A stretch of DNA of 64,000 nt from JAVBRD01 sp031548365 (GTDB lineage Bacteria; Bacillota; Clostridia; Christensenellales; UBA1750). The first letter of the stretch is position 1; every line of letters begins with the position of its first letter. Under the pieces are notes generated by a model. That model was given only the letters and a program-made list of their open reading frames with translations, was not told where the DNA came from and did not search any database. Below, piece by piece: positions 16,160-25,471 of this stretch. The DNA lies in NCBI GenBank assembly GCA_031548365.1, contig JAVBRD010000020.1, positions 1-64,000 of the forward strand, read 5' to 3'. A program made the translations under genes and the position numbers.

Positions 16160-17539
16160 ATGAAGAATTTGCGCATCGATTTTTCACGACTTCGAGGGCT
16201 GACGCTTGACCCCCGATTTGTCGGACGCAAAATCAGAGACTACATGATCGAAGGCTGGTACGTTCGCGGCGAAGAGATGGCTGAGAACCGCAAAAACCAG
16301 CTGCTCTTCGGTTACACCGCCAACATCATCGCCAACCTAATCGGCGGCACGTTCTTTACCGGGCTGCTGATTTTGATGAATGCGGACGACGGTTTCATCG
16401 GCCTGATGTCCATCATCACGTTCGCCTCCAACCTTTTGCAGCTCTTCTCTCCCCTGCTTCTTGAGCGCTTCCCCAGGCGCAAAAAACTCTTGATCGTCGT
16501 ACGCGCGGTCATCATGTTCATCAACATCGCCGTGCTGGGCATCACGCCCCTTTTGCCCGGCCCGAACGCGCTCCGGCTGAGCATATGCGCGGCGTCCATC
16601 CTCGTGATCAACGTGCTCAACGCCGCGGTAGCGCCCGGTATGACGGTCTGGCACATACAGTTCACACCCCAGCACATTCGTCCCCGCTTCTTCTCCCTCA
16701 TCTCCATGACCAACGGACTGATCGTCGCCGGCGCCGTCCTCATTTCAAGTTTTCTGGTCGACCTGTTTAAATCCGCAGGACTTGAGACAGCGGGCCTGCT
16801 CGCGCTGCGCGGGATCGCGCTCCTTCTGGCCGTGCTCGATGGTTACCTCCTCACGCGTATGAAGGAGTATCCTTATGAGCAGGATGCCAACAAAACGCGG
16901 ATCATCGACCTTTTTGTGCGCCCGTTCAAAGAAAAACGCTACCTGATGACCGTGATCATGGCGTGCATGTGGCATTTCACCGCGAACATCCCCGGACCTT
17001 ACTACACGGTGTACCTCTTGAAGAATCTGGGCGTGAGTTACTCGTTCATCACGCTCGTGTCCATGCTCAACGTCCCCGTGTTGATTTTTCTGACGCCGGT
17101 GTGGCGCAACATGCTCAGGAGCATTTCGTGGTTCAAGATGCTCGCCATGGCCATGCTGGCCTATCTATTGCATTACGTCGGGCTGTCTTTTGTCACCGCT
17201 TCCTCCATGTGGCTTTACCCGCTCGTGCTGCTCTGGGCGTATATCGTGGCCATTGGCATCAACCTTGCGTTCACCAACATCCCCTACATCGACATCCCGC
17301 AAAAAAGTCAGACGGTGTTCATCGGGTTCTACTCCACAATGGCCAACTTGTTCGCTCTCCTCGGATCGGTGGTCGGCCGCGAATTCATCGCGCGCACGGA
17401 AACACTCAGTGTTAACGTCATCGGCACACCAATGATCAACAAACAGGTGCTGATGCTGCTCGTCGCCGCATTCATGCTCGTGGGCGTGGGCGTCATCCTT
17501 TATATGGAGCATTATAAAGACAAAACTGCGTCCAAGTAA
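16160..17539 (+). CDS. major facilitator superfamily transporter
   Basis: 459 residues with about twelve hydrophobic helices in two halves; the cytoplasmic loop between halves holds RMKEYPYEQDANKTRII around 235-250. The first 50 residues are polar and charged. RFPRRKKLLIV (about 105) resembles the conserved MFS loop 2-3. AAGGTGA precedes the ATG. It lies 13 bases after the permease gene and 21 before the deacetylase, suggesting one transcript. Substrate not predictable. Confidence 0.82.
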   Translation: MKNLRIDFSRLRGLTLDPRFVGRKIRDYMIEGWYVRGEEMAENRKNQLLFGYTANIIANLIGGTFFTGLLILMNADDGFIGLMSIITFASNLLQLFSPLLLERFPRRKKLLIVVRAVIMFINIAVLGITPLLPGPNALRLSICAASILVINVLNAAVAPGMTVWHIQFTPQHIRPRFFSLISMTNGLIVAGAVLISSFLVDLFKSAGLETAGLLALRGIALLLAVLDGYLLTRMKEYPYEQDANKTRIIDLFVRPFKEKRYLMTVIMACMWHFTANIPGPYYTVYLLKNLGVSYSFITLVSMLNVPVLIFLTPVWRNMLRSISWFKMLAMAMLAYLLHYVGLSFVTASSMWLYPLVLLWAYIVAIGINLAFTNIPYIDIPQKSQTVFIGFYSTMANLFALLGSVVGREFIARTETLSVNVIGTPMINKQVLMLLVAAFMLVGVGVILYMEHYKDKTASK

Positions 17540-17560
17540 AACTTTGGAGGTATGATTCGC

Positions 17561-18361
17561 ATGTCCATCAGCTTCGATGTGTACAAGGACGGCAAACCAA
17601 AGGCGCTCACCATGAGTTATGACGATGGCGTCACGGCGGACTTAAAACTTTTGGATGTCTTCAATCGGCACGGCGTGCGCGGAACGTTCCACATCAACGC
17701 CGGATACATCGGCAACAAAGGGCGCTTGACACGTGAACAGGTCGCCACGGCGTACGCGGGGCACGAAATCGCCCTGCACGGATACACGCATCAGGCGCTT
17801 TCCGTCACGCCGCGCGAGCGTGTCATCTCCGAGGTCATGCGTGACCGTGAGGTGCTTGAGGACATCACGGGCGCGCCGGTACGCGGCATGTCCTACGCCT
17901 ACGGCTCGACCAGCCCCGACGTGGAAACCATCCTGCGCGCGCTGGGCGTCGCGTACTGCCGCCGGGTTCAGACGACCGCAGCTTTCACCCTCCCAGACGA
18001 TTTCCTGCGTTGGGAAGGCACCTGCCACCACAAAAACAACCTGTTGCACCACGCGGACGCGTTCATATCCGCACCGCGCGGCTGGCGCGCGCCTTTGATG
18101 TACGTTTGGGGCCACAGCTACGAGTTCGACAACGACAACAACTGGGATCTCATCGAGGAATTCTGCCAAAGAGTCTCAAACAACCCCGACGTGTGGTACG
18201 CGACCAACATCGAGATCGTGGACTACATCACCGCTCAGCGTTCACTTCAGTTCACAGCAAAGCAGGATGTCGCCCACAACCCCACCGCGCTTGATGTCTA
18301 TATCTCCATTGACCGGGAGCCCGTCCGCATCCCCGCCGGGCAGACCATCAGGCTGGTTTGA
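17561..18361 (+). CDS. polysaccharide deacetylase family protein
   Basis: NodB-fold carbohydrate esterase (CE4-like) of about 266 residues. The metal triad is visible: TMSYDDG (Asp pair) and GHEIALHGYTH (two His). SYAYGSTS and the late YVWGHSYEF fit motifs 3 and 5. No signal peptide, unlike wall-acting deacetylases, so an intracellular glycan substrate is possible. GGAGG is ten bases before ATG 17561 but only one base from ATG 17552, so the later start is preferred. Confidence 0.87.
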   Translation: MSISFDVYKDGKPKALTMSYDDGVTADLKLLDVFNRHGVRGTFHINAGYIGNKGRLTREQVATAYAGHEIALHGYTHQALSVTPRERVISEVMRDREVLEDITGAPVRGMSYAYGSTSPDVETILRALGVAYCRRVQTTAAFTLPDDFLRWEGTCHHKNNLLHHADAFISAPRGWRAPLMYVWGHSYEFDNDNNWDLIEEFCQRVSNNPDVWYATNIEIVDYITAQRSLQFTAKQDVAHNPTALDVYISIDREPVRIPAGQTIRLV

Positions 18362-18386
18362 CACCAAGGCATGAAAGGAGTGCCCC

Positions 18387-19505
18387 ATGACATCACGAGA
18401 ACGCATGCTCAAGACGCTCAAGCACGAGCCGGTCGACCGCGCGCCTGTGGCCGCTTACATCGACGGGCTGTATGCCGAGCACGTCAATCAATCCTTTGAC
18501 TTTGACCGTATGCGCGCCGCGTTCAAACTGCAAAGCGAGCTCGGGTTTGACGTGCTTCTTCGAGACGTGCGCGTGCCGCGTTCATCCGCTCCCAGTGAAA
18601 ACTGGCGCGTGGAGCGCGAGCGGACGCCCATCCCGGGAGGAAACGACGACTTCACGACCATCCACACGCCCAAACGCACGCTTACGCAGAAGTACCGCTC
18701 GCACGAGCGAAAACCTGGCCAGCTGCCATCCTACGCGACGACCGAACCGATCGTCAAGGACTCCGCTGATTTTGATGCCTACATCGAATTCGAGCCGGAG
18801 TCACGAGTCGACACGCTTGCCGGCATCGACGAAGCGCGCGCGCTCGTGGGCGAAAGCGGGCTCATCATGACCGACATCGGCGGTGAGTTCAATAGCGCGG
18901 TCGGCCTTCGCGGCGTTGAAAACCTCTTGCTCGACGCATTGACCGATCCTTCGTTTTACCACGCGCAGCTCGCGTTTCAGGTGGGAAAGAGCAAACGGTT
19001 CATCGATGAGCTGTCCAAGAACCCGACCGACCTCGTGCGCCACTACGACAACGAAGCCAACGGCATGATCATCGACGACCGCTTTTATCGGAAATTCGTG
19101 TTGCCCTATGTTCAAGAGGTCGTGATGTACGCCGAGCAAAAAGGACTGCGCGTGCTCCTGCACAACTGCGGCACTATGGGGAAACTTCTGGATTGCTATC
19201 CGGAGACAGGCGCGACCGCGATCGAGTCCTTCACACCCCCGCCAAGCGGTGACGCGGACGCGCTGCGGGCGCTGCGCGTTCTCCACCGCAAGATGGTGCG
19301 CATCGGCGGCATCGACCAGATCCACCTGCTAAAGCTCAAAGACAAAACCGTGATCCGCGCCGAAGTCACCAAGATGGTCATGGGCCTTAAGGGTGATTGC
19401 GGGTACATCGCGTGCCATGCTGATCAGCTCGACCGCGACGTGCCACTTGAAAACATTCTGCTCTACCGCGATACCGCGCTCATGTGCGCGCAGTACACGC
19501 GATAG
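18387..19505 (+). CDS. uroporphyrinogen decarboxylase-like protein with MtaA-type zinc site
   Basis: 372-residue UroD/MtaA/CmuA-superfamily TIM barrel. The sequence carries HNCG (about residue 256) and a downstream Cys in GYIACHADQ (about 340), the H-x-C...C zinc triad that activates thiols in corrinoid-dependent methyltransferases; true UroD enzymes lack it. That favours a methyl- or sulfur-transfer role over haem synthesis, though no corrinoid protein is near. AAGGAG is well placed. It ends seven bases from convergent hemW. Confidence 0.82.
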   Translation: MTSRERMLKTLKHEPVDRAPVAAYIDGLYAEHVNQSFDFDRMRAAFKLQSELGFDVLLRDVRVPRSSAPSENWRVERERTPIPGGNDDFTTIHTPKRTLTQKYRSHERKPGQLPSYATTEPIVKDSADFDAYIEFEPESRVDTLAGIDEARALVGESGLIMTDIGGEFNSAVGLRGVENLLLDALTDPSFYHAQLAFQVGKSKRFIDELSKNPTDLVRHYDNEANGMIIDDRFYRKFVLPYVQEVVMYAEQKGLRVLLHNCGTMGKLLDCYPETGATAIESFTPPPSGDADALRALRVLHRKMVRIGGIDQIHLLKLKDKTVIRAEVTKMVMGLKGDCGYIACHADQLDRDVPLENILLYRDTALMCAQYTR

Positions 19506-19512
19506 GGCGCGG

Positions 19513-20631
19513 TCACAAAAGCTCAACCAGCACGGAGTTTTGCAGCCGCATGCCCATATTTGTCACCCAAATCGCACGCGTGTCCCAATCAAGCAAACCC
19601 AAAGCGCGAAGTTTATTCGCGCTTTTTTCGCGCCCAGCCATAAAATCACATCCGCACCGCCGACTGTATTCTTGTAAATCCAGCCCCTGCGATAGGCGCA
19701 GCGCGAGCATGGACGTTTCAAAAGCCTCATCCTCAGGGGAGATCGTCGTTTCCTGCGCCGCGCACGCTCCGCCTTCTAGCGCGCGAACGTAAGCGTCAAA
19801 GTTGCATGTGTTGGAAAAACGCGTCATTCCCACGCGCCCGTGCGCAGACACGCCAAGCCCGACATACGTTCCGTTTCGCCAGTAATTCAGGTTGTGCCGT
19901 GACTCTCGTCCATGCCTCGCGAAGTTGCTGATCTCGTAGCGCGCAAGACCTGCCGATGGCAAGAGCGTTTCCATCGCGCCCATCATCTCAAGGAGCGCAT
20001 CCTCATCCGGAAGATCAAGCCGCCCCAACGCGAGATCGCGCGCGAGCTGCGTCCCCTCTTCGACTTTGAGCGCGTAGCACGAGAGGTGCTCAGGGTCAAG
20101 CTCAAGCGCGAGAGAGAGCGTCTCACAAAAGTTTTCCGGCGTTTGCCCCGGCAGCCCGAACATCAGGTCAAGAGAGAGGTTGTCAAACCCTGAGCCCCGA
20201 AGCACGCGAACACCGCTGACGACGTCCGACCAAACATGCGCGCGCCCCAACCTCTTGAGCAGGCCGTCGCACGACGACTGCGCGCCCATGCTCACGCGGT
20301 TGACGCCCGCCTTTCTCCATGCTCCCGCCTTCGACGCGTCAAATGTGGCTGGGTTGGCCTCAATCGTGATCTCCGCGTTTTCTGTCAGGCCGAAGACAAC
20401 GCGAACCTCGCCGATCAGGCCGGCTATGATGTCGGGTGATAACAAAGAGGGCGTCCCCCCTCCGAAGTACAGCGTATCAAAAGGCCCGGTCACGTCCGCT
20501 CTCAGACGCATTTCGCGCATAAGGGCAGACGCATACCGGGCTTGCTGATCCACGATGCCGGGAAAGGACGCAAAATCACAATACGCGCATTTGGAGATGC
20601 AAAACGGGATGTGGATGTAAACGCCGGGCAT
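19513..20631 (-). CDS. hemW: radical SAM haem chaperone HemW (HemN-like)
   Basis: Begins YIHIPFCISKCAYCDF with the radical SAM C-x3-C-x2-C cluster; YFGGGTPSLL, the EANP segment and the C-terminal HemN domain (YLGVGVSAHG-like stretch near 255) follow. It lacks the extra N-terminal Cys context of true HemN, so the HemW name (haem insertion) is preferred over coproporphyrinogen dehydrogenase. 372 residues. It starts two bases after lepA, the common lepA-hemW pair. Confidence 0.92.
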   Translation of the reverse strand: MPGVYIHIPFCISKCAYCDFASFPGIVDQQARYASALMREMRLRADVTGPFDTLYFGGGTPSLLSPDIIAGLIGEVRVVFGLTENAEITIEANPATFDASKAGAWRKAGVNRVSMGAQSSCDGLLKRLGRAHVWSDVVSGVRVLRGSGFDNLSLDLMFGLPGQTPENFCETLSLALELDPEHLSCYALKVEEGTQLARDLALGRLDLPDEDALLEMMGAMETLLPSAGLARYEISNFARHGRESRHNLNYWRNGTYVGLGVSAHGRVGMTRFSNTCNFDAYVRALEGGACAAQETTISPEDEAFETSMLALRLSQGLDLQEYSRRCGCDFMAGREKSANKLRALGLLDWDTRAIWVTNMGMRLQNSVLVELL

Positions 20632-20633
20632 GC

Positions 20634-22442
20634 TTAACCCATCCGCAGAACGGACATGAACGCTTCCGAAGGCACCTCCACCGTGCCCACCTGGCGCATG
20701 CGCTTCTTGCCTTCCTTTTGCTTCTCAAGCAGCTTTTTCTTGCGCGTGATGTCGCCGCCATAGCACTTGGCGAGCACATCTTTGCGAAGCGCCTTCACCG
20801 TCTCGCGCGCGATGATCTTCCCGCCGATCGCCGCTTGAATCGCAACCTCGAACATTTGGCGCGGGATGACGTCGCGCAGCTTTTCCGCGATCGCGCGGCC
20901 CCGGGGATACGCTTTATCGCGGTGAACGATGATGCTGAGCGCGTCGCACATCTCGCCGTTGAGGAGCATATCCATCTTGACAAGGTCGCTCGCCTGATAC
21001 CCGATCAGCTCGTAATCAAATGACGCATAACCGCGCGTGCGGCTCTTGAGCTGATCGAAAAAGTCGTAGATGATCTCGTTGAGCGGCATCTCATAATGAA
21101 TGACCACGCGCGTTTCCTCGATGTACTGCATGTCTTTGTAAATGCCGCGCTTCTCCTGACACAGCTCCATAATCGTCCCGACATAGTCGCCCGGCGACAT
21201 GATCTGAGCCTTGACATACGGCTCGTGCATATCGGTCATCTCATTCGGCCCCGGCAGGTTGGCGGGGTTGTCAACCCATATTTCGGTGCCGTCGTTCTTA
21301 AAGACTTTGTAGACCACGCTGGGCGCGGTTGTCACCAGAGACAGGTCGAATTCGCGCTCCAGCCGCTCCTGTATGATTTCCATGTGCAAAAGGCCGAGGA
21401 AACCGCAGCGGAAGCCGAAACCGAGCGCGATGGATGTCTCAGGCTCAAAGGAGAGCGATGCGTCGTTAAGCTTGAGCTTAAGGAGCGCGTCCTTTAAGTT
21501 GTCGTAGTCGTTACCGTCCGCGGGGTATATGCCGCAGTAGACCATGGGCGTGATTTTCTTGTAGCCGGGAAGCGCTTCCGCGCATGGCGCGTCCCGATGC
21601 GTCACTGTGTCGCCGATACGGATGTCGGCAATGTCCTTGATGCTCGCGGAGATGTAGCCGACGTCTCCCGCAAGGAGCACATCGCACGGCACGGCCATGG
21701 GCCTGAACACACCGATTTCGGTGACGTCGAACTCGTGTCCGCTCGCCATCATGCGTATGCGATCGCCCGTCTTGACGCTCCCATCGATGATACGCACGTA
21801 GCACAGCGCGCCTTTGTAATTGTCGTAGACGCTGTCAAAAATCAGCGCTTTTAGCGGTTTGCCTTCTTCGCCATTGGGCGGCGGCAGCGCGCGGATGACC
21901 TCTCGCAGCACATCTTCAATGCCGGTGCCGACTTTTGCGGAGATGAGCGGCGCACGTGAAGCGTCCAACCCTAGAATGTTCTCGACCTCGCTTTTGACGA
22001 AGTCGGGCTGCGCGGAAGCGAGGTCGATCTTGTTGATGACAGGTACGACTTCTAGATTGTTGTCCAGCGCGAGGTAGACATTGGCGAGCGTCTGCGCCTC
22101 TATACCCTGTGTGGCGTCGATGACAAGCAGCGCGCCCTCACACGCGGCGAGAGAGCGGCTGACTTCATAGGTAAAGTCGACATGACCGGGCGTATCGATC
22201 AGGTTGAGGATGTACTCGTTACCATCTTCCGCTTGAAAGAGCATGTGCACCGGCTTAGATTTGATCGTGATGCCACGCTCTTTTTCAAGGTCCATGCTGT
22301 CCAGGATCTGCCCCACCATGTCGCGGTGCGCAAAAACGCCGGTCCGCTCAAGCAGGCGGTCGGCGAGCGTTGATTTTCCGTGATCAATGTGTGCGATGAT
22401 GCAGAAATTACGGATGAGTTCTTGCCTTCCGGCCATCGTCAT
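20634..22442 (-). CDS. lepA: elongation factor 4 (LepA)
   Basis: Ribosome-associated GTPase that back-translocates or remodels stalled ribosomes. GTPase motifs: AHIDHGKST (G1), a GIT switch, DTPGHVDF (G3), NKIDL (G4). The LepA-specific C-terminus is complete, ending with YGGDITRKKKLLEKQKEGKKR. About 602 residues, the family norm. Candidate starts are the ATGs at 22442 and 22436 after GGGGGA. The 5' end overlaps the GNAT gene by 35 bases. Confidence 0.96.
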   Translation of the reverse strand: MTMAGRQELIRNFCIIAHIDHGKSTLADRLLERTGVFAHRDMVGQILDSMDLEKERGITIKSKPVHMLFQAEDGNEYILNLIDTPGHVDFTYEVSRSLAACEGALLVIDATQGIEAQTLANVYLALDNNLEVVPVINKIDLASAQPDFVKSEVENILGLDASRAPLISAKVGTGIEDVLREVIRALPPPNGEEGKPLKALIFDSVYDNYKGALCYVRIIDGSVKTGDRIRMMASGHEFDVTEIGVFRPMAVPCDVLLAGDVGYISASIKDIADIRIGDTVTHRDAPCAEALPGYKKITPMVYCGIYPADGNDYDNLKDALLKLKLNDASLSFEPETSIALGFGFRCGFLGLLHMEIIQERLEREFDLSLVTTAPSVVYKVFKNDGTEIWVDNPANLPGPNEMTDMHEPYVKAQIMSPGDYVGTIMELCQEKRGIYKDMQYIEETRVVIHYEMPLNEIIYDFFDQLKSRTRGYASFDYELIGYQASDLVKMDMLLNGEMCDALSIIVHRDKAYPRGRAIAEKLRDVIPRQMFEVAIQAAIGGKIIARETVKALRKDVLAKCYGGDITRKKKLLEKQKEGKKRMRQVGTVEVPSEAFMSVLRMG

Positions 22443-22935
22443 GGTCCCCCGTATCGAGCGCCATTTCCATAAAACCAACGGTAAACGGCAAATGGGCAAA
22501 TTTTCGTGTCCCTGTGTGGGCAAATCCACAGGTCATGTACCAGGTTTTGAGCCTCACGTTCTCCTCAATGATGCCCAGCGTGACGCGTGACGCTCCGTGC
22601 CTCGTGGCGGTCTGAAGCGCGTATGCGATGAGACGGCGGCCAAACCCTTCGTGCCGCCGCTCAGGTATGACGGCGAGCTTTTTGATCTCACACACACCGT
22701 CCCTGACCTGCGTGAGCTGAACCACACCCGCTAGTTGGCCTTGATCAAACAGTCCGTAAAGCGTGCACCCGTTCGAAGCGTCCGCTACTAAAGAGTTCTT
22801 CTCGATGAACGCGCCGTTGGTCGGGCAGTTTTCGCGCGTCAGGCCAAACTCGGCCGCAACCGTGCCAAAGGACGCACGCAGCAGCGTTACGCACATGTCA
22901 AACTCATCTTCGCGCATCTGACGAGTTTCAGCCAA
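22408..22935 (-). CDS. GNAT family N-acetyltransferase
   Basis: About 175 residues. The acetyl-CoA loop is VIPERRHEGFGRRLIAYAL (R-x-x-G-x-G/A), followed by VTLGIIEENVRLKTWYMTCGF, the usual beta5-alpha4 end of the fold. Acceptor unknown. Start uncertain: TTG 22935 follows GGGGAG by 11 bases; ATGs at 22968 and 22917 are alternatives. Its 3' end lies inside lepA, so the two are probably coupled. Confidence 0.8.
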   Translation of the reverse strand: MAETRQMREDEFDMCVTLLRASFGTVAAEFGLTRENCPTNGAFIEKNSLVADASNGCTLYGLFDQGQLAGVVQLTQVRDGVCEIKKLAVIPERRHEGFGRRLIAYALQTATRHGASRVTLGIIEENVRLKTWYMTCGFAHTGTRKFAHLPFTVGFMEMALDTGDHDDGRKARTHP

Positions 22936-22942
22936 CGGCCAA

Positions 22943-23392
22943 TCAACTCCCCGCATCCTCGAGCGCATGCTCCACGTCTTCTATGCTGTCAAACGCGATT
23001 CCGTGCTCAAGCTCGGACACAAAATCATTGGATAGCTCGGATATACGCACCTGGAGCGCTCGCTCCTGAATCAGCCCGTCGCCGCCATCGGGGCGGTACA
23101 CGCCGAGCGTCTCGCCATAAATCTTCACGACAAGGTGTTGCGGGCACCAGTTGTCGTAGATGCGGTTTGATACAGCGCCGGGAGCGCTCAGGATGTGCCC
23201 GCACTGAGCGTAATAACTGCGCTTGACGGTCGTTTCAGCGCCCAGTTGAACGCCTTGCGGCTGCGGCACCGGCTCGATTTTCTCGCGCCCGTTTAACTGA
23301 AGAACAAAGATCGTCACGCAAACCGCGAGCACGCCAAGGTTAAGCAGGAGCTTAATCCAAAGACCGGCTCGAAAACGCTTCTCCACACGCAT
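22943..23392 (-). CDS. membrane-anchored protein with BofC C-terminal-like domain
   Basis: 149 residues: short basic N-terminus, one membrane helix (about 12-33), then an extracytoplasmic domain with a CGH motif (about residue 64), CPQH (about 83) and a C-terminal ISELSND...L..GI..DS.ED...ALEDAGS stretch. This CGH...CP(N/Q)H...LED pattern is what I recall of clostridial proteins annotated as BofC C-terminal domain, a sporulation-checkpoint family in Bacillus. Assignment is by pattern memory; function in this organism is unknown. AGGGAG precedes the ATG closely. Confidence 0.55.
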   Translation of the reverse strand: MRVEKRFRAGLWIKLLLNLGVLAVCVTIFVLQLNGREKIEPVPQPQGVQLGAETTVKRSYYAQCGHILSAPGAVSNRIYDNWCPQHLVVKIYGETLGVYRPDGGDGLIQERALQVRISELSNDFVSELEHGIAFDSIEDVEHALEDAGS

Positions 23393-23455
23393 CGCTCCCT
23401 GGGCACTTTAGAATTTTCATTCCAGCTTGCCCCGGGGTGTAACGCACGATGCGCC

Positions 23456-25369
23456 TTATGCCGGCGAGGGCTCCTCAAGCGAGGCGGCAGATTTGCCTTC
23501 GTCAACCAGCATTAAGCGCTCAAACTCGTCTTTGTCCAGTTTCTCTCTTTCGAGAAGAACGCTCACGATTGCGTCCATTTTTTCGCGATACCCGCTCAAA
23601 ACGTCTCGTGCGCGGCTCTGACAGTCTTCGAGCACCACGCGCATCTCCTTGTCAATCAGAGCTGCCACGGCCTCTGAATACTGCCGAGTCTGCGAAAAGT
23701 CGCGGCCAATGAACACTTCCTGATCGCCACCAAGGTAGAGCGGACCGAGCTCATCGCTCATGCCGTACTGAGTGATCATATTGCGCGCGATTTCGCTCGC
23801 GCGCTGAAGGTCACTCGTGGAGCCGGTCGACACATCACCCAAACACAATTTTTCCGCGACATGGCCGCCAAGGCACATGGTTATCAGGTCGATAAGCTTT
23901 CCGCGCGACTGATGAGTGCGCTCCTCATCCGGCATGGTCATGGTGTAGCCGCCCGCGCGCCCGCGCGGGATGATGGAGACTTCGTGGACGTTGTCACATC
24001 CCGCCAGCGAATACGCGACGATCGCGTGCCCGACTTCGTGATACGCCACCAACTGCTTATCCTTCTCGGTCACGACGTGGCTCTTTTTCTCCGGCCCCAT
24101 CATCACACGAGTGACCGCTTCCTCCAGCTCTTGCATACCAATTTTCGCCTTGTGCGAGCGCGCGGCAAGTATCGCTCCCTCGTTGAGCGTGTTTTCAAGG
24201 TCGGCAGCCGTGAAGAAGGGGGTGCGCTTAGCCAGCGTCGTCAGATCAGCGTCCTCTTCCAGCGGTTTGTTGCGCGCATGCACGCGCAGAATCGCCTCGC
24301 GGGCCTTGACGTCGGGCAGCCCAACGGTGATCTGGCGGTCAAAGCGCCCCGGACGCAGAAGCGCGGGGTCGAGGATGTCGGGACGGTTGGTTGCCGCGAT
24401 GATGATCACGCCATGGTTGACCTCAAATCCGTCCATCTCCACAAGGAGCTGGTTGAGCGTTTGCTCTCGCTCGTCGTGACCTCCACCCATGCCCGCGCCG
24501 CGATGGCGGCCGACGGCATCGATCTCGTCGATAAAGATGATCGAGGGGCTGTGTTTCTTCGCTTGCTCAAACAGATCGCGAACGCGCGACGCGCCAACGC
24601 CAACGAACATCTCGACGAAATCCGAACCGGAAATTGAGAAAAACGGCACACCCGCCTCGCCCGCGACAGCCTTGGCCAGGTATGTTTTACCTGTGCCGGG
24701 AGGGCCGACAAGCAGCACGCCTTTGGGGATACGCGCGCCGAGATCGAGGAAACGGCGCGGGTTTTTGAGGAACTCGACGATCTCCCGAAGCTCCTCTTTT
24801 TCCTCCTCCGCGCCCGCGACATCCTCAAACGTCACTTTGTTTTTGCCTTCGACATGCATACGCGCGCGGCTTTTGCCAAAGCTCATGACTTTGTTGCCGC
24901 TCCCGTTCTGCTGCCGCATCACAAAGACCCAGAAGACTGCGAGAAGGCCGATCATGACGAGCATGGGCAGCCACGCCATCCACCACGCCTCTTGCGCGAG
25001 CGCCTGAACCGACACGGCAAAGCCGAAGTCGGACGTGCTGACCTCCGCGGGCGTGACACCCTTGTCTTTTGCGATGATGGCCTTGACGTCTGAGTAGAAC
25101 TGGTCAACTGAAAGCGGCAGTTCTGTCACCACGTCGTATCGTTTGGGAAAAAGCGCTTTGTTCTCCGAGTCTTTTTTAAGACCAAGGAGCGTAAAGTCTG
25201 CAAAGTACACCTGCTCAAGCTCGCCTTTTTGGACCATCTGCAATAGATCGGTGTAGCTCGTGGACTGAGGCGGCGTCCAAGGCCGGACCAGCATCAGAGA
25301 GAATACGACAAGCAGGCACAGCAACAAGATGAAAGCCGCCGGCCCGCCGAGGAATTTACGATAGTTCAT
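23456..25369 (-). CDS. ftsH: ATP-dependent zinc metalloprotease FtsH
   Basis: Membrane AAA+ protease for quality control. Two N-terminal helices (about 10-30 and 133-153) flank an extracytoplasmic domain; then Walker A GPPGTGKT, Walker B IIFIDEID and the second region of homology (ATNRPDILDPALLRPGRFD). The zinc site is HEVGH (about 443-447; HEAGH is commoner) with the third ligand Asp in TGSTSDLQRA. 637 residues, complete. Last gene of the usual tilS-hpt-ftsH order, with its own promoter. Confidence 0.97.
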   Translation of the reverse strand: MNYRKFLGGPAAFILLLCLLVVFSLMLVRPWTPPQSTSYTDLLQMVQKGELEQVYFADFTLLGLKKDSENKALFPKRYDVVTELPLSVDQFYSDVKAIIAKDKGVTPAEVSTSDFGFAVSVQALAQEAWWMAWLPMLVMIGLLAVFWVFVMRQQNGSGNKVMSFGKSRARMHVEGKNKVTFEDVAGAEEEKEELREIVEFLKNPRRFLDLGARIPKGVLLVGPPGTGKTYLAKAVAGEAGVPFFSISGSDFVEMFVGVGASRVRDLFEQAKKHSPSIIFIDEIDAVGRHRGAGMGGGHDEREQTLNQLLVEMDGFEVNHGVIIIAATNRPDILDPALLRPGRFDRQITVGLPDVKAREAILRVHARNKPLEEDADLTTLAKRTPFFTAADLENTLNEGAILAARSHKAKIGMQELEEAVTRVMMGPEKKSHVVTEKDKQLVAYHEVGHAIVAYSLAGCDNVHEVSIIPRGRAGGYTMTMPDEERTHQSRGKLIDLITMCLGGHVAEKLCLGDVSTGSTSDLQRASEIARNMITQYGMSDELGPLYLGGDQEVFIGRDFSQTRQYSEAVAALIDKEMRVVLEDCQSRARDVLSGYREKMDAIVSVLLEREKLDKDEFERLMLVDEGKSAASLEEPSPA

Positions 25370-25436
25370 AGTACCTCCATCACTGTCAGATGCACACTAA
25401 GCAACCGCGCCCATCGCGGTAACGGTCATCCATCGT

Positions 25437-25465
25437 ATTATAGCCACACCCGCGCGTGTTTGCAA
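25437..25465 (-). promoter_or_regulatory. ftsH promoter
   Basis: Minus-strand TTGCAA (25460-25465), 17 bases, TATAAT (25437-25442), in the gap between hpt and ftsH. Leader about 60 bases, ending in GGAGG before the ATG. Confidence 0.75.
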
Positions 25466-25471
25466 GCATCG

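Noticed and set aside
18387..19505. Haem-biosynthesis uroporphyrinogen decarboxylase paired with hemW
   Set aside because: The genes converge rather than form an operon, and the zinc-type ligands argue against true HemE.
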